Positions 41,490 through 50,812 of a stretch of 64,000 nt of DNA are shown piece by piece. The stretch is from VXPQ01 sp965248175. GTDB lineage: Bacteria; Bacteroidota; Rhodothermia; Rhodothermales; VXPQ01. Location: assembly GCA_965248175.1 (NCBI GenBank), contig OZ252093.1:2356001-2420000 (forward strand), given 5' to 3'. The notes under the pieces are model-generated. The model was not told the origin of the DNA. It saw only the letters and a program-made list of their open reading frames with translations, and did no database searches. Position numbers and translations under genes: made by a program. The first letter of the stretch is position 1; each line of letters begins with the position of its first letter.

Positions 41490-44400
41490 TTAGCGCAGGA
41501 CTATCATGGATCGCACGTTCCGATAGCCTCCGGCCTGTATCCGGTAATGGTACATGCCGGGGGCAAAGCCCGTCGCATCAAAAAAGACGCGGTGCTGCCC
41601 CGGGGCCATGGGGGCATCGATTAGCGTTTGCACTTGGCGTCCGAGCATGTCATAGATCGCAATTTGGACATGGACCGGTTTTTCCACATCGAACGGAATA
41701 TGGGTCACTCCGGTAAAGGGATTGGGATAATTGGGATGCAAGCCAAAGGCGATCGCATCGGGCAACGCCTCCTCAACAGCTGTGGGGCTGGCGTCTGAAG
41801 CAAGCGAGCGGCTCGTAAGGGTCAGACCAGGTAAATGCGGATTGGTAACCTCGGCATGATACATCGCCCAGGGAGCGTTGATATCGATGCTGAGCTCGGC
41901 CGCCGTTGCCCCCGGAATAATCTGACCGTCCTTGTACCACTGGTACCGGTTGTCGCTGCCGCCCGTGCTCAAGGTGAATAGGACCTCCGTTGCGGTGCGC
42001 TGCAATCTGGTGTCAATGGAATCCTGGGGTGCGTAACTGAACGTCGGAATGTCCGTAAGCGCGGCATTGGGTTCCAAATCCTCAAAGCTCATGCGATTAT
42101 TGGAAACGTCTAGTTCAATCAATGAGGAAAGCCCGGTGAGATCCGGCATGCCGTCCAGAAGATTGTGCTGTACAGTCAGCTGCCACAAGCTCGTTAGATT
42201 TCCTAGTTCCGGTGGAATGGGGCCGCTTAGCTGGTTTTGGCCCAGCAACAGATACAAAAGATTTGTCAGATTTCCCAGCTCCGGTGGAATGGGGCCGCTT
42301 AGCTGGTTGTTGTAAAGCCACAGACTCCCGGGGGACGTTAGATTTCCCAGTTCCTTAGGAATGGAGCCGCTTAGTTGGTTTCCGCTCAGCCACAGACTCC
42401 AGAGGGACGTTAGATTTCCCAGTTTCGGTGGAATGGAGCCGGTCAACTGGTTGTTGTAAAGCAACAGATGAAAAAGCTTCGTCAGATTTCCCAGTTTCGG
42501 TGGAATGGAGCCGGTCAACTGGTTGTTGTAAAGCCACAGACTCTCGAGGGACGTTAGATTTCCCAGTTCGGACGGAATGGAACCGGTCAACTGGTTGTAG
42601 TAAAGCAACAACTGCTTAAGATTTATCAGATTTCCCAGCTCCGGGGGAATGGGGCCGCTTAGCTGGTTGTTGTAAAGCCACAGACTCCCGAGGGACGTTA
42701 GATTTCCCAGTTCCTTAGGAATGGAGCCGGTCAACTGGTTGTTGTTCAGCAACAGGCTCCCGAGGGACGTTAGATTTCCCAGTTCGGGTGGAATGGAGCC
42801 GCTTAGTTGGTTTCCGCTCAGCCACAGAGTCCTGAGGGACGTTAGATTTCCCAGTTCGGGTGGAATGCCGCTTAGTTGGTTTCCGCTCAGCAACAGGCTC
42901 CCGAGGGACGTTAGATTTCCCAGTTCGGGTGGAATGCCGGTCAACTGGTTGTTGTGAAGCCACAGAATCTTGAGGGACCTTAAATTTTCTAGTTTTGGTG
43001 GAATGGAGCCGGTCAGCTTGTTGTCGTACAGATACAACGTCTCAAGATTTGTCAGATTTCCCAGCTCCGGGGGAATGGGGCCGGTCAGGTTGTTGTATCG
43101 CAGCCACAACTCCTTAAGATTTATCAGATTTCCCAGCTCCGGCGGAATAGGGCCGCTTAGCTCGTTGTCGTGCAGAAGCAGCCATACAAGATTTGTCAGA
43201 TTTCCCAGTTCCGGTGGAATGGAGCCGGTCAGCTTGTTGTCGTACAGATACAACGTCTCAAGATTTGTTAGATTTCCCAGTTCCTTAGGAATGGAGCCGC
43301 TTAGTTGGTTTCCACTCAGCCGCAGACTCCCGAGGGACGTTAGATTTCCCAGTTCCTTAGGAATGGGGCCGCTCAGCTCGTTGGAGAACAGATTCAGACT
43401 CTTAAGATTTGTTAGATTTCCCAGTTCCTTAGGAATGGGGCCGCTCAGCTCGTTGGAGAACAGATTCAGACTCTTAAGATTTGTTAGATTTCCCAGTTCC
43501 AAGGGAATGGAGCCGCTCAGCTGATTGAAGAACAGATTCAGATACTCAAGATTTGTCAGATTTCCCAGCTCCGAGGGAATAGGGCCGTCCAACTGGTTGG
43601 TACCCAGCTCCAGGGCCTCAAGCTTGGTCAGATTTCCCAGTTCTGATGGAATGGTGCCGCTCAGGTTGTTGTCGTGCAGATACAGTCTCGTGAGGGACGT
43701 TAGGTTTCCCAGTTCCTTAGGAATGGGGCCGCTCAACTGGTTGTTGTCCAGCCACAACTCCTTAAGATTTATCAGATTTCCCAGCTCCGGCGGAATGCCG
43801 GTCAGGTTGTTGTTGGTCAGCTCCAGTGTCGTGAGGGACGTCAGATTTCCCAGTTCGTCCGGAATGGAGCCGCTTAGCTGGTTTTCGTACAGAAACAGAC
43901 TCTCGAGGGACGTTAGATTTCCCAACTCCGGCGGAATGGGGCCGCTTAGGATGTTGGACCTAAGGCGAATCTGGATAACGCGGCCACTGCTATTCAACGT
44001 GATCCCGGCCCAGTCCGCTACAGGCGCTTGCAGCCACCCGGTGTTATTTGTCCAGTTGTCGCCACCGGTTGCCTTATAAAGCTCGACCAAGACCAGTGAG
44101 TCGGCTTCGTTCGCTGGCTGGGCATTGAATGAAGCAAGCCCGGTGAGATCCGGCATACCGTCCAGACGATTGTGCTGCACTGTTAGCTCCTGAAGCTCTG
44201 TCAGCTGACCCAGCTCCGGCGGAATGGAACCGGTTAACCGGTTCTCCCGCAGCCTCAGCTCCCGAAGACTCGTCAGATTGCCCGGCTTCGGCGCAATGGG
44301 GTCGTCCAGGTCGTTGGTGGGGCGAATTCGGATAACGCCGCCGTCGCTATCCAAGTCGATCCCCCACCAGTCCGCTGCGGGCGCTTGCAGCCATCCGGTG

Positions 44401-44543
44401 TTACTCTTCCAGTTGTCATCACCGGTTGCCCTATAGAGCTCGATCAAGGCCAGTGAGTCGGCTTCGTTCGCTGGCTGGGCATTTGCCGCCGCATGGGCGA
44501 ACAGGCACAGGGTCAGTGCAGCAAGGCTAAGCAGCGTTTTCAT
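41490..44543 (-). CDS. Secreted LRR protein with Ig-like and T9SS sorting domains
   Basis: From ATG 44543 the 1017-residue protein has a signal peptide (MKTLLSLAALTLCLFAHAAANAQ) and an LRR cap (EADSLALIELYRATGDDNWKSNTGWL). Two LRRs and a closing TVQHNRLDGMPDLTGL follow, then a second NAQPANEADSL cap leading into about 25 LRRs of 23-24 residues (PIPPELGNLTSLxxLxLxxNQLSG). After a second TVQHNLLDGMPDLTGL comes an Ig-like part (YQWYKDGQIIPGATAAELSI) and a T9SS domain with LHPNYPNPFTGVTHI. The product should be displayed on the cell surface and bind proteins or glycans; the ligand is unknown. The frame from 44726 adds only promoter-region sequence. Its stop codon lies in the IS481 target duplication. 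Confidence 0.9.
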   Translation of the reverse strand: MKTLLSLAALTLCLFAHAAANAQPANEADSLALIELYRATGDDNWKSNTGWLQAPAADWWGIDLDSDGGVIRIRPTNDLDDPIAPKPGNLTSLRELRLRENRLTGSIPPELGQLTELQELTVQHNRLDGMPDLTGLASFNAQPANEADSLVLVELYKATGGDNWTNNTGWLQAPVADWAGITLNSSGRVIQIRLRSNILSGPIPPELGNLTSLESLFLYENQLSGSIPDELGNLTSLTTLELTNNNLTGIPPELGNLINLKELWLDNNQLSGPIPKELGNLTSLTRLYLHDNNLSGTIPSELGNLTKLEALELGTNQLDGPIPSELGNLTNLEYLNLFFNQLSGSIPLELGNLTNLKSLNLFSNELSGPIPKELGNLTNLKSLNLFSNELSGPIPKELGNLTSLGSLRLSGNQLSGSIPKELGNLTNLETLYLYDNKLTGSIPPELGNLTNLVWLLLHDNELSGPIPPELGNLINLKELWLRYNNLTGPIPPELGNLTNLETLYLYDNKLTGSIPPKLENLRSLKILWLHNNQLTGIPPELGNLTSLGSLLLSGNQLSGIPPELGNLTSLRTLWLSGNQLSGSIPPELGNLTSLGSLLLNNNQLTGSIPKELGNLTSLGSLWLYNNQLSGPIPPELGNLINLKQLLLYYNQLTGSIPSELGNLTSLESLWLYNNQLTGSIPPKLGNLTKLFHLLLYNNQLTGSIPPKLGNLTSLWSLWLSGNQLSGSIPKELGNLTSPGSLWLYNNQLSGPIPPELGNLTNLLYLLLGQNQLSGPIPPELGNLTSLWQLTVQHNLLDGMPDLTGLSSLIELDVSNNRMSFEDLEPNAALTDIPTFSYAPQDSIDTRLQRTATEVLFTLSTGGSDNRYQWYKDGQIIPGATAAELSIDINAPWAMYHAEVTNPHLPGLTLTSRSLASDASPTAVEEALPDAIAFGLHPNYPNPFTGVTHIPFDVEKPVHVQIAIYDMLGRQVQTLIDAPMAPGQHRVFFDATGFAPGMYHYRIQAGGYRNVRSMIVLR
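42140..43960 (-). repeat. 72-bp tandem LRR array (about 25 units)
   Basis: Units are 72 bp with several 69-bp variants lacking one codon (IPPELG instead of SIPPELG or PIPPELG). Neighbouring units can be almost identical, for example two consecutive NLKSLNLFSNELSGPIPKELG units near 43370-43510. This points to unequal recombination within the array. Confidence 0.85.
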
Positions 44544-44851
44544 CTTCAAAATCGAAATGGGTATTCTCCACATACCAACGAAACAATACAATAACTTCGG
44601 GGCACTTGCCAATAAAAGATAATCCTGTGAACCGACCCACCCGGCCTGACTGTGGGCAAGCAGGCGCTGGCCGCTGACGAAAAAATCTTTTGCCGTCTCT
44701 ATTCCGGGAGCGTGCACAGTGGACACATCCCCTGCCTTGTCCCCTACAGGCGGAAATTTCTTGCCATTGGACCGGTTACTCTGTTCGCTTATTTCGCTTT
44801 CTAAGATTAGCAGCTTATTGCCTTGCCCCGCAACGAATTGCCTCTTTTGAA
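44544..44851. other. 308-bp intergenic region between meaB and the LRR gene
   Basis: The stretch contains the 5' region of the LRR gene on the minus strand and the 3' flank of meaB. I see no coding potential, no strong promoter and no clear hairpin terminator in it. Confidence 0.5.
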
Positions 44852-45850
44852 TTACTCCCTCCCCTCACCTTTCCGGAACACTTTGAGCAGAAGGTCCGCT
44901 GCTGCAGTAACACCTATTTCGTACCGGGCGGCTTGCTCCTCGTACTCTTCCAGCAACCGGGCAACCTTTGCGTCAGTTCGCACGGCGTCAAGCAGGCGCG
45001 CCTCGAACGTTTCGCGCAGCCAGCAGCCGATCTGTCTGTGCCGCCGCGCCGAGAGGTACCCTGAAGTTTTGACAAGCCGCTCGTAGTCGCCCATGTCCTT
45101 TCGGATGATATCCAGCCCGGATTCCTCCTGTGCAGAGCAAGTATGAACAGGCGGCGTCCGGTCGGATTCCTTGGGCGGAAAAAGACGGAGGGTCGTTTCC
45201 ATGCGCCGGGTCTCCAGACGCATGACTTTCGGGGAATGTGCGTCTTCCTTCGTGAAGATTACCATGTCCGCCTGCTCCATGACGCCGCGCTTCACGCCCT
45301 GCAGCTCGTCCCCTGACCCCGGGAGCGTCAGGAGCATCAGGAAATCAACCATGTCGCCGACCTTTGTTTCCGCCTGGCCGGAACCAACCGTTTCAACGAA
45401 AATCGTGTCGTACCCGGCAGCCTCGCACAGTATGATGCTCTGGCGTGTTCCCCCCCCGATCCCTCCGGAACGCCGCTTGCCCGGGGCAGGCCGTACAAAG
45501 GCATTCGGGTGCGTGGCAAGGCGCGTCATGCGCGTCTTGTCTCCGAGGATACTCCCCCCGGTTCGTTCGCTTGCCGGATCGTAGGCAAGCACCGCCACCC
45601 GCCGATTTTCGGAAGAAACCAGCCGGGTTCCGAAGGCTTCGATGAATGTGCTTTTTCCCACACCCGGCGGCCCGGTGATCCCAACGCGGATTGCCTTCCC
45701 CGACAGAGGCAGGCAGGCGTCGAGCAGGGTTTGGGCAGGCTCCCGGTGATCGGCCTGAGCGCTTTCCACGAGGGTAATGCCCCTCGCCAGCATGGCGCGA
45801 TCCCCGCCCCTGATGCCTTCGAACAGTTTTTCTACGGGTGGAAACGTCAC
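44852..45850 (-). CDS. meaB: Methylmalonyl-CoA mutase-associated GTPase MeaB
   Basis: MeaB is the G3E-type GTPase that gates cobalamin loading into and protects methylmalonyl-CoA mutase. Landmarks are Walker [15 protein letters not shown], switch-region [20 protein letters not shown], and a variant switch III-type glycine loop [34 protein letters not shown] and the base-specificity segment FTKED (usually NKAD) follow. Replacement of the canonical NKAD by TKED is unusual, though Asp is kept. At 332 residues it is normal. The ATG overlaps the mutase stop by 4 bp (ATGA), so the two are co-translated. Confidence 0.93.
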   Translation of the reverse strand: MTFPPVEKLFEGIRGGDRAMLARGITLVESAQADHREPAQTLLDACLPLSGKAIRVGITGPPGVGKSTFIEAFGTRLVSSENRRVAVLAYDPASERTGGSILGDKTRMTRLATHPNAFVRPAPGKRRSGGIGGGTRQSIILCEAAGYDTIFVETVGSGQAETKVGDMVDFLMLLTLPGSGDELQGVKRGVMEQADMVIFTKEDAHSPKVMRLETRRMETTLRLFPPKESDRTPPVHTCSAQEESGLDIIRKDMGDYERLVKTSGYLSARRHRQIGCWLRETFEARLLDAVRTDAKVARLLEEYEEQAARYEIGVTAAADLLLKVFRKGEGRE

Positions 45851-48800
45851 GGCGAGTCGGCCTCCTCGATCATCCCGAGAAGAATCCGGGATGCCGCGTC
45901 GGTTACTGGCGTGCCGGGGCCGAAAATCTCGGACACGCCCGCCTTGTGCAGAAATGCATAGTCCTTCCGGGGAATGACTCCTCCGACCACCACGCGAATA
46001 TCCTCCCGGCCCATCTCGCGCAGCGTTGCGATCAACTCGGGCAGAAAGGCCTTGTGCCCTCCGGCAAGGGTGGAAACGCCCAGCACATGTACGTCATTCT
46101 CGACCGCTTGCAACGCCACCTCGGCGGACGTCTGGAATAGAGGCCCGATATCCACATCGAATCCCATATCCGCGAAGGCCGTCGCAATTACTTTTGCCCC
46201 TCGGTCATGCCCGTCCTGCCCGATTTTCGCCACGAGAATACGTGGCCGCCGCCCCTGCAGGTCGGCGAAGACGCCCGTAAGCCGGAGGATTTCGTCCGAA
46301 GTTTCTCCGGATGCGCGGGCGCGGACGTATGTCCCCCCGGCGAGGCTACGGCTGGCGAGGTGTCTTCCGAATTCTTTTTCCATGGCGGAGGATATTTCTC
46401 CAAGGGTGGCCCGCTGCCGGGCGGCCTCCACGGCGCATGCCAGCAGATTTCCCTCCCCTGTGCGGGCGCATACGGTGAGCGCATCGAGCGTCTCCCGCAC
46501 GGCTTCGTCATCGCGAGAGGCCCGGACGGCGCGCAGCCGTGCTATTTGCGCCTCGCGTACGGCGGTATGGTCTATTTCCAGCACATCGATCGGTTCTTCT
46601 TCGGGCAGCTCGAATCGATTGACGCCGACGATAACGTCTTCCCCGGCATCGATGCGCGCCTGTTTACGGGCCGCGGCTTCTTCGATACGGGCCATAGGAA
46701 TGCCTGCCTCGATAGCCCGGGTCATGCCGCCGGCTTCTTCGATTTCTTCTATCAGCGCCCATGCGCGGCGCGCCAGCCGATCGGTGAGTGTTTCCACATA
46801 ATACGATCCGCCCAGCGGGTCGATTGTCTGGACAATATCCGTTTCCTGCTGCAGATAAACCTGTGTGTTGCGTGCAATGCGGGCAGAAGCCTCGGTGGGA
46901 AGCGCCATGGCTTCGTCGAGGGCGTTCGTGTGCAGCGACTGCGTGTGCCCTAGTACTGCGGACAGTGCCTCCAGACAAGTTCGGGCCACGTTGTTGTACG
47001 GATCCTGTTCGGTCAGACTCCAGCCGGAGGTCTGGCAATGCGCGCGCAGCGCCATGGACTTCGGGTTTTCGGGGGAGAATTTCCTGACGATCTTTGCCCA
47101 AAGCAGGCGCCCTGCCCGCATTTTGGCGATTTCCATGAAGTGGTGCATCCCTATACCCCAGAAAAAAGAAATGCGTGGGGCAAAATCGTCGATCTGTAGT
47201 CCGGCTTCGATGCCTGTACGAAGATATTCCAGGCCGTCGGCGAGCGTATACGCAAGTTCGAGGTCCGCTGTCGCACCTGCCTCCTGCATATGGTAGCCGC
47301 TTACCGAAATGGAATTGAATCGGGGCATGTGGGCTGCGGCGTACCGGAATACGTCGGCCACGATACGCATGGATGGCTCAGGGGGATATATGTACGTATT
47401 GCGCACCATGAATTCCTTCAGAATGTCGTTCTGAATAGTGCCGGAAAGCATTGCGGCGGGCACACCTTGCTCCTCTGCGGCCACGATGTAAAAGGCCATC
47501 ACGGGCAGCACGGCGCCATTCATGGTCATCGACACGGATATCCGGTCGAGGGGAATTCCTTCGAAAAGCCTTTTCATATCCTCGACCGTATCCACGGCGA
47601 CGCCTGCCTTGCCGACATCCCCTGCGACGCGCTCGTGATCGGAGTCGTACCCCCGGTGCGTGGGCAGATCGAATGCGATGGAGAGGCCCTTTTGTCCGGC
47701 GGCCAGTGCGCGGCGGTAAAAGGCATTCGAGGCTTCGGCCGTCGAAAAGCCCGCGTATTGCCGAATGGTCCAGGGGCGCACGAGGTACATCGTAGCGTAC
47801 GGACCGCGAAGGAAAGGGGGCGTACCCGCGGCGTATCCGAGGTGTTCAAGCCCCTCAAGCGCCTCTGGGCCGTACGCCGGATGCTCTTCGATGCCTTCGG
47901 TCGTGCTCCATGGCTTGCCGCGCCGGTCAGGTCTGAGCAGAGGAGGACGGTATGCTGTCGGGAAGTCTGGATGCGGCGCAGTCCATCCTTCCAGGCGGGC
48001 AATGCGCCCAAACGCCTCCCATACCGATCGCGCAATCCGGTCCGTAAGCACTTCTATGCAGTAGCTGCCGGCCGCCGGATCATTAACCTTGTCCAGATAG
48101 GCCTCGTGGCGAAGGATATGCTGAAGGTTCCGGGCCAGACGCAATGCAACGTCCGACGGCTCGCCGTTTGCGGCGTCGAAGGGGTGCACCGTCAGTACGT
48201 CGCAGGTTCCCACCACGGCGCTGACCGCTTGCGTGGCGGCGCGCAGCAGGTTGGCGCGGGGATCGTCCGGCGTGGGGTTACGGCCGGCTACGGTGGCGTG
48301 TATCTCAACGGCCGCATTCCATGCAGGATCGAAGGCATGCGCCACTTGCGGGATAAGCAGCCGCAATGCGCGCAGCCGGGCTATTTCCGGGATAAAAGAC
48401 GAGCCGATCGGAACCGAGACGTACAGATGCCTGAGTATGTGGTCCGGATGGTACCCCCGGTCGGTGAGGTGTACAAGATACCCGGCGATTGCGCCGAGGA
48501 GCCGGGCGGTTTCTTCAACGAGGCCGGCGCCCCGATACGGCTCGGTGCCCGCGCACAGAAATCTGTGGGAAGCCGCAGGCCGGTTGTTTTGGGGCGGCTT
48601 ATCGATGGCCAGTTCGTCCATGATGCGGGCGGCGTCATCCAGCCAGCCAGTGGGAAAGTCTCCTGTACGGGCATGCGCGCCGAACGGATCGAAGGCCGCC
48701 GAGAAAGAGGCTGGAGTAATATTATTTCGGCGGGCATGGGCAAGCAGGTCTTCGAAGATGGAAAGACTTTGAGCGCCGGCCTCGATGTGGATCGCAGTGG

Positions 48801-49248
48801 TTTCGATATCGATGTCGCCGATCAGGGCGCCGATGCCTCCGGCCTGCGCCGCAACGGAGGCGCCTTCCGATCCCAACAACTCCAATCCAAGCCGTTCCAC
48901 GCCGCCGCTCACGGCTTCCCGCATGCGCCGCAGGGCTTCGGTCAGATTGCGCAAAAGGATATGCTGGGGAATATGCTGGCAGAGCTGCCAGGAAGGAGGA
49001 ATCGTTGCGGTGCGTTCGTTGTCCGACCGTCCACTCCCGGAAGCAAGATGCGGGATCCCGGCGAGGTCTTCAGAGCGCTGCCAGGGCCGCATGGCTATAC
49101 CCTCGCAGGGTTCCCAGGGAGGGATTACTTCGGAATCCTTTTTGTTCAGCGCTTTCCGGGCAAGTGTTTCCCAGGCTTCGGTCGAAACGGGAGGAAAGGC
49201 GTCGAAGAGCCGGTCCGAGCCAGAGACTGGTGGGGAGTTCTTATCCAT
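45847..49248 (-). CDS. Single-chain methylmalonyl-CoA mutase (small and large subunits fused)
   Basis: The enzyme converts (R)-methylmalonyl-CoA to succinyl-CoA with adenosylcobalamin. Here both subunits are one 1133-residue chain. Residues about 1-445 resemble the small-subunit barrel ([39 protein letters not shown]) without its own B12 domain. From about 455 the large subunit begins ([41 protein letters not shown] region, [31 protein letters not shown]). The C-terminal B12 domain has DGHDRGAK with the cobalt-ligand His near 1014. The ATG at 49248 overlaps the RNA-methylase stop by 8 bp; the longer frame from 49359 is not needed. It is followed by meaB. Confidence 0.93.
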   Translation of the reverse strand: MDKNSPPVSGSDRLFDAFPPVSTEAWETLARKALNKKDSEVIPPWEPCEGIAMRPWQRSEDLAGIPHLASGSGRSDNERTATIPPSWQLCQHIPQHILLRNLTEALRRMREAVSGGVERLGLELLGSEGASVAAQAGGIGALIGDIDIETTAIHIEAGAQSLSIFEDLLAHARRNNITPASFSAAFDPFGAHARTGDFPTGWLDDAARIMDELAIDKPPQNNRPAASHRFLCAGTEPYRGAGLVEETARLLGAIAGYLVHLTDRGYHPDHILRHLYVSVPIGSSFIPEIARLRALRLLIPQVAHAFDPAWNAAVEIHATVAGRNPTPDDPRANLLRAATQAVSAVVGTCDVLTVHPFDAANGEPSDVALRLARNLQHILRHEAYLDKVNDPAAGSYCIEVLTDRIARSVWEAFGRIARLEGWTAPHPDFPTAYRPPLLRPDRRGKPWSTTEGIEEHPAYGPEALEGLEHLGYAAGTPPFLRGPYATMYLVRPWTIRQYAGFSTAEASNAFYRRALAAGQKGLSIAFDLPTHRGYDSDHERVAGDVGKAGVAVDTVEDMKRLFEGIPLDRISVSMTMNGAVLPVMAFYIVAAEEQGVPAAMLSGTIQNDILKEFMVRNTYIYPPEPSMRIVADVFRYAAAHMPRFNSISVSGYHMQEAGATADLELAYTLADGLEYLRTGIEAGLQIDDFAPRISFFWGIGMHHFMEIAKMRAGRLLWAKIVRKFSPENPKSMALRAHCQTSGWSLTEQDPYNNVARTCLEALSAVLGHTQSLHTNALDEAMALPTEASARIARNTQVYLQQETDIVQTIDPLGGSYYVETLTDRLARRAWALIEEIEEAGGMTRAIEAGIPMARIEEAAARKQARIDAGEDVIVGVNRFELPEEEPIDVLEIDHTAVREAQIARLRAVRASRDDEAVRETLDALTVCARTGEGNLLACAVEAARQRATLGEISSAMEKEFGRHLASRSLAGGTYVRARASGETSDEILRLTGVFADLQGRRPRILVAKIGQDGHDRGAKVIATAFADMGFDVDIGPLFQTSAEVALQAVENDVHVLGVSTLAGGHKAFLPELIATLREMGREDIRVVVGGVIPRKDYAFLHKAGVSEIFGPGTPVTDAASRILLGMIEEADSP

Positions 49249-49831
49249 GCCGTACTCCCTCAAAGCCTGCTGGAGCGGGTAGCGGATGACCGCCGAGGCC
49301 GGCATACCGGCGGTAGCTGCGCACGATGTCGAATATGGCGATGCCGTAAGCCACGGCAACGTTCAGCGACTGTTTCGCCCCGAATTGCGGTATCTCGAAG
49401 GCCACATCTGCTTCGGCGACGAGTTGTTCGCGCACGCCGTGCAATTCGTTGCCGACTATAAGGCAGAGCGGAAAAGAGGATTCCTCGATATCCATCGTAG
49501 GCGTTGGGCAGTCCGTTATTTCAAGGACACCGATCGTATATCCGTCGCGTTTGAGCGCCTGCACGACGGGAAGAGGATCTCGCTGATACTCCCACCGAAC
49601 CGTGTCCTGCGCTCCGAGCGCCGTTTTGTGCAGACCGCGATTTTCAGGAGTTCCGGTAATACCCGTCAAATACAGCATTTCGATGAGTGCAGCGTCCGAG
49701 GTGCGGAACATCGCCCCGACATTGTAGATAGATCGTACATTGTCGAGGAGCACGGAAACGGGATGCCCGGAAAGTGCATGCACCGTTTTTGGATCCGGAC
49801 GCGGTATTTCCTCGTGTCTGAGTTTGCGCAT
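49241..49831 (-). CDS. SpoU/TrmH-family RNA 2'-O-methyltransferase
   Basis: The 196-residue SPOUT enzyme from ATG 49831 ([13 protein letters not shown]) has motif 1 [19 protein letters not shown], motif 2 [10 protein letters not shown] and motif 3 [23 protein letters not shown], forming the SAM-binding trefoil knot. No N-terminal L30-like substrate domain is present, so it is a minimal TrmL/TrmH-like enzyme; the RNA target (tRNA or rRNA) is not deducible. Its start region is divergent from cmk, 55 bp away, and its end overlaps the mutase start. Confidence 0.9.
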   Translation of the reverse strand: MRKLRHEEIPRPDPKTVHALSGHPVSVLLDNVRSIYNVGAMFRTSDAALIEMLYLTGITGTPENRGLHKTALGAQDTVRWEYQRDPLPVVQALKRDGYTIGVLEITDCPTPTMDIEESSFPLCLIVGNELHGVREQLVAEADVAFEIPQFGAKQSLNVAVAYGIAIFDIVRSYRRYAGLGGHPLPAPAGFEGVRHG

Positions 49832-49886
49832 AGGTAATCTGTCTGCGCCGCATCGGACGCGCACGTTGCACGGATAGCAAAAGTAC

Positions 49887-50582
49887 GTGATTATTGCCAT
49901 AGATGGACCGGCCGGGTCGGGAAAATCCACCACGGCCCGCACCGTTGCCGAACGACTCGGCTATGTATATGTGGATACCGGGGCCATGTACCGCACGGTC
50001 GCTCTTGCCTTTATCCGCGGCGGGGTATCGGCCGAATCGGCGTCTGCCGGGGAAATTCGCCGGATCCTTGCGAATATCCGCCTCGATATACGTTTCGAGT
50101 CGGGCGGCATGCGGGTACTTCTGGACGAGTGTGACGTGACCGGGGATATCCGCACCCGTCAGGTCACGGAAGTGGCCAGCCGGGTGGCTGTCATTCCGGA
50201 AGTGCGTGAGAGGATGGTCGAGGAGCAGCGGCGCCTTGCCCGCATACAGGAAAAAGACGGAAAAGGCGTTGTTCTTGAGGGGCGCGACATCGGCACGATC
50301 GTGTTTCCCGATGCCGATGTGAAAGTATTCATGGACGCCAGCGAGGAAATGCGTGCGCAGCGCCGATATGAAGAATTACGGGAGAAAGACCCCAATGTGT
50401 CTTTCCGGGATGTGCTGTTTGACATCCGTGCGCGTGACGAGCGGGACGTATACCGCCAGGTGTCTCCTCTGCGCAAAGCGGAAGGTACTATTGAAATAGA
50501 CACCTCGCACATAGATGTCCACGAGCAGGTCGAAATGGTGATCCGGGAAGTTCGGGAACGCACAAATCGTACTATTGTATAA
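49887..50582 (+). CDS. cmk: Cytidylate kinase
   Basis: Cmk phosphorylates CMP and dCMP. The GTG start at 49887 gives MIIAIDGPAGSGKSTTARTVAERLG with a P-loop at about 7-15, followed by VYVDTGAMYRTVAL, the EGRDIGTIVFPDADVKVFMDAS segment and the LID region QRRYEELREKDPN. The 231-residue length is normal. It precedes rpsA by 230 bp, an arrangement also common in other bacteria (cmk-rpsA). Confidence 0.95.
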   Translation: MIIAIDGPAGSGKSTTARTVAERLGYVYVDTGAMYRTVALAFIRGGVSAESASAGEIRRILANIRLDIRFESGGMRVLLDECDVTGDIRTRQVTEVASRVAVIPEVRERMVEEQRRLARIQEKDGKGVVLEGRDIGTIVFPDADVKVFMDASEEMRAQRRYEELREKDPNVSFRDVLFDIRARDERDVYRQVSPLRKAEGTIEIDTSHIDVHEQVEMVIREVRERTNRTIV

Positions 50583-50665
50583 ATTGTTTGCATAAAATGA
50601 TTGCCATGTGGCCAGTGCGGATTCGTTTGACAACGTACCTGCTTGGTAGACAACCCTTTCCATGG

Positions 50666-50694
50666 TAATCATTCAACAAGAACATAAATATAAT
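50666..50694 (+). promoter_or_regulatory. Possible rpsA promoter
   Basis: A perfect TATAAT at 50689-50694 lies in an AT-rich patch 118 bp before rpsA, in a 230-bp gap after cmk. The matching -35 position (TAATCA, 50666-50671) is poor. An alternative TTGACA at 50628 has no -10 at the right distance. Confidence 0.3.
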
Positions 50695-50812
50695 AAAAGG
50701 GTCGTTTCGACGCAGGAAGGGTTGTCGGACGGCGCTTTGCAATGCAGGGATAGTGACCGGAGCTAAAGGGTGCGCCCGAGGGTTCCGTCGGTTTCTCTGA
50801 AGAACCAACCAT

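Noticed and set aside
47290..49461. 723-codon plus-strand frame opposite the methylmalonyl-CoA mutase
   Set aside because: The minus strand encodes clear mutase motifs throughout; long antisense frames are common in GC-rich genes.
50628..50651. TTGACA upstream of rpsA as a promoter
   Set aside because: No acceptable -10 element at 16-18 bp; the TATAAT at 50689 is a better but still weak candidate.
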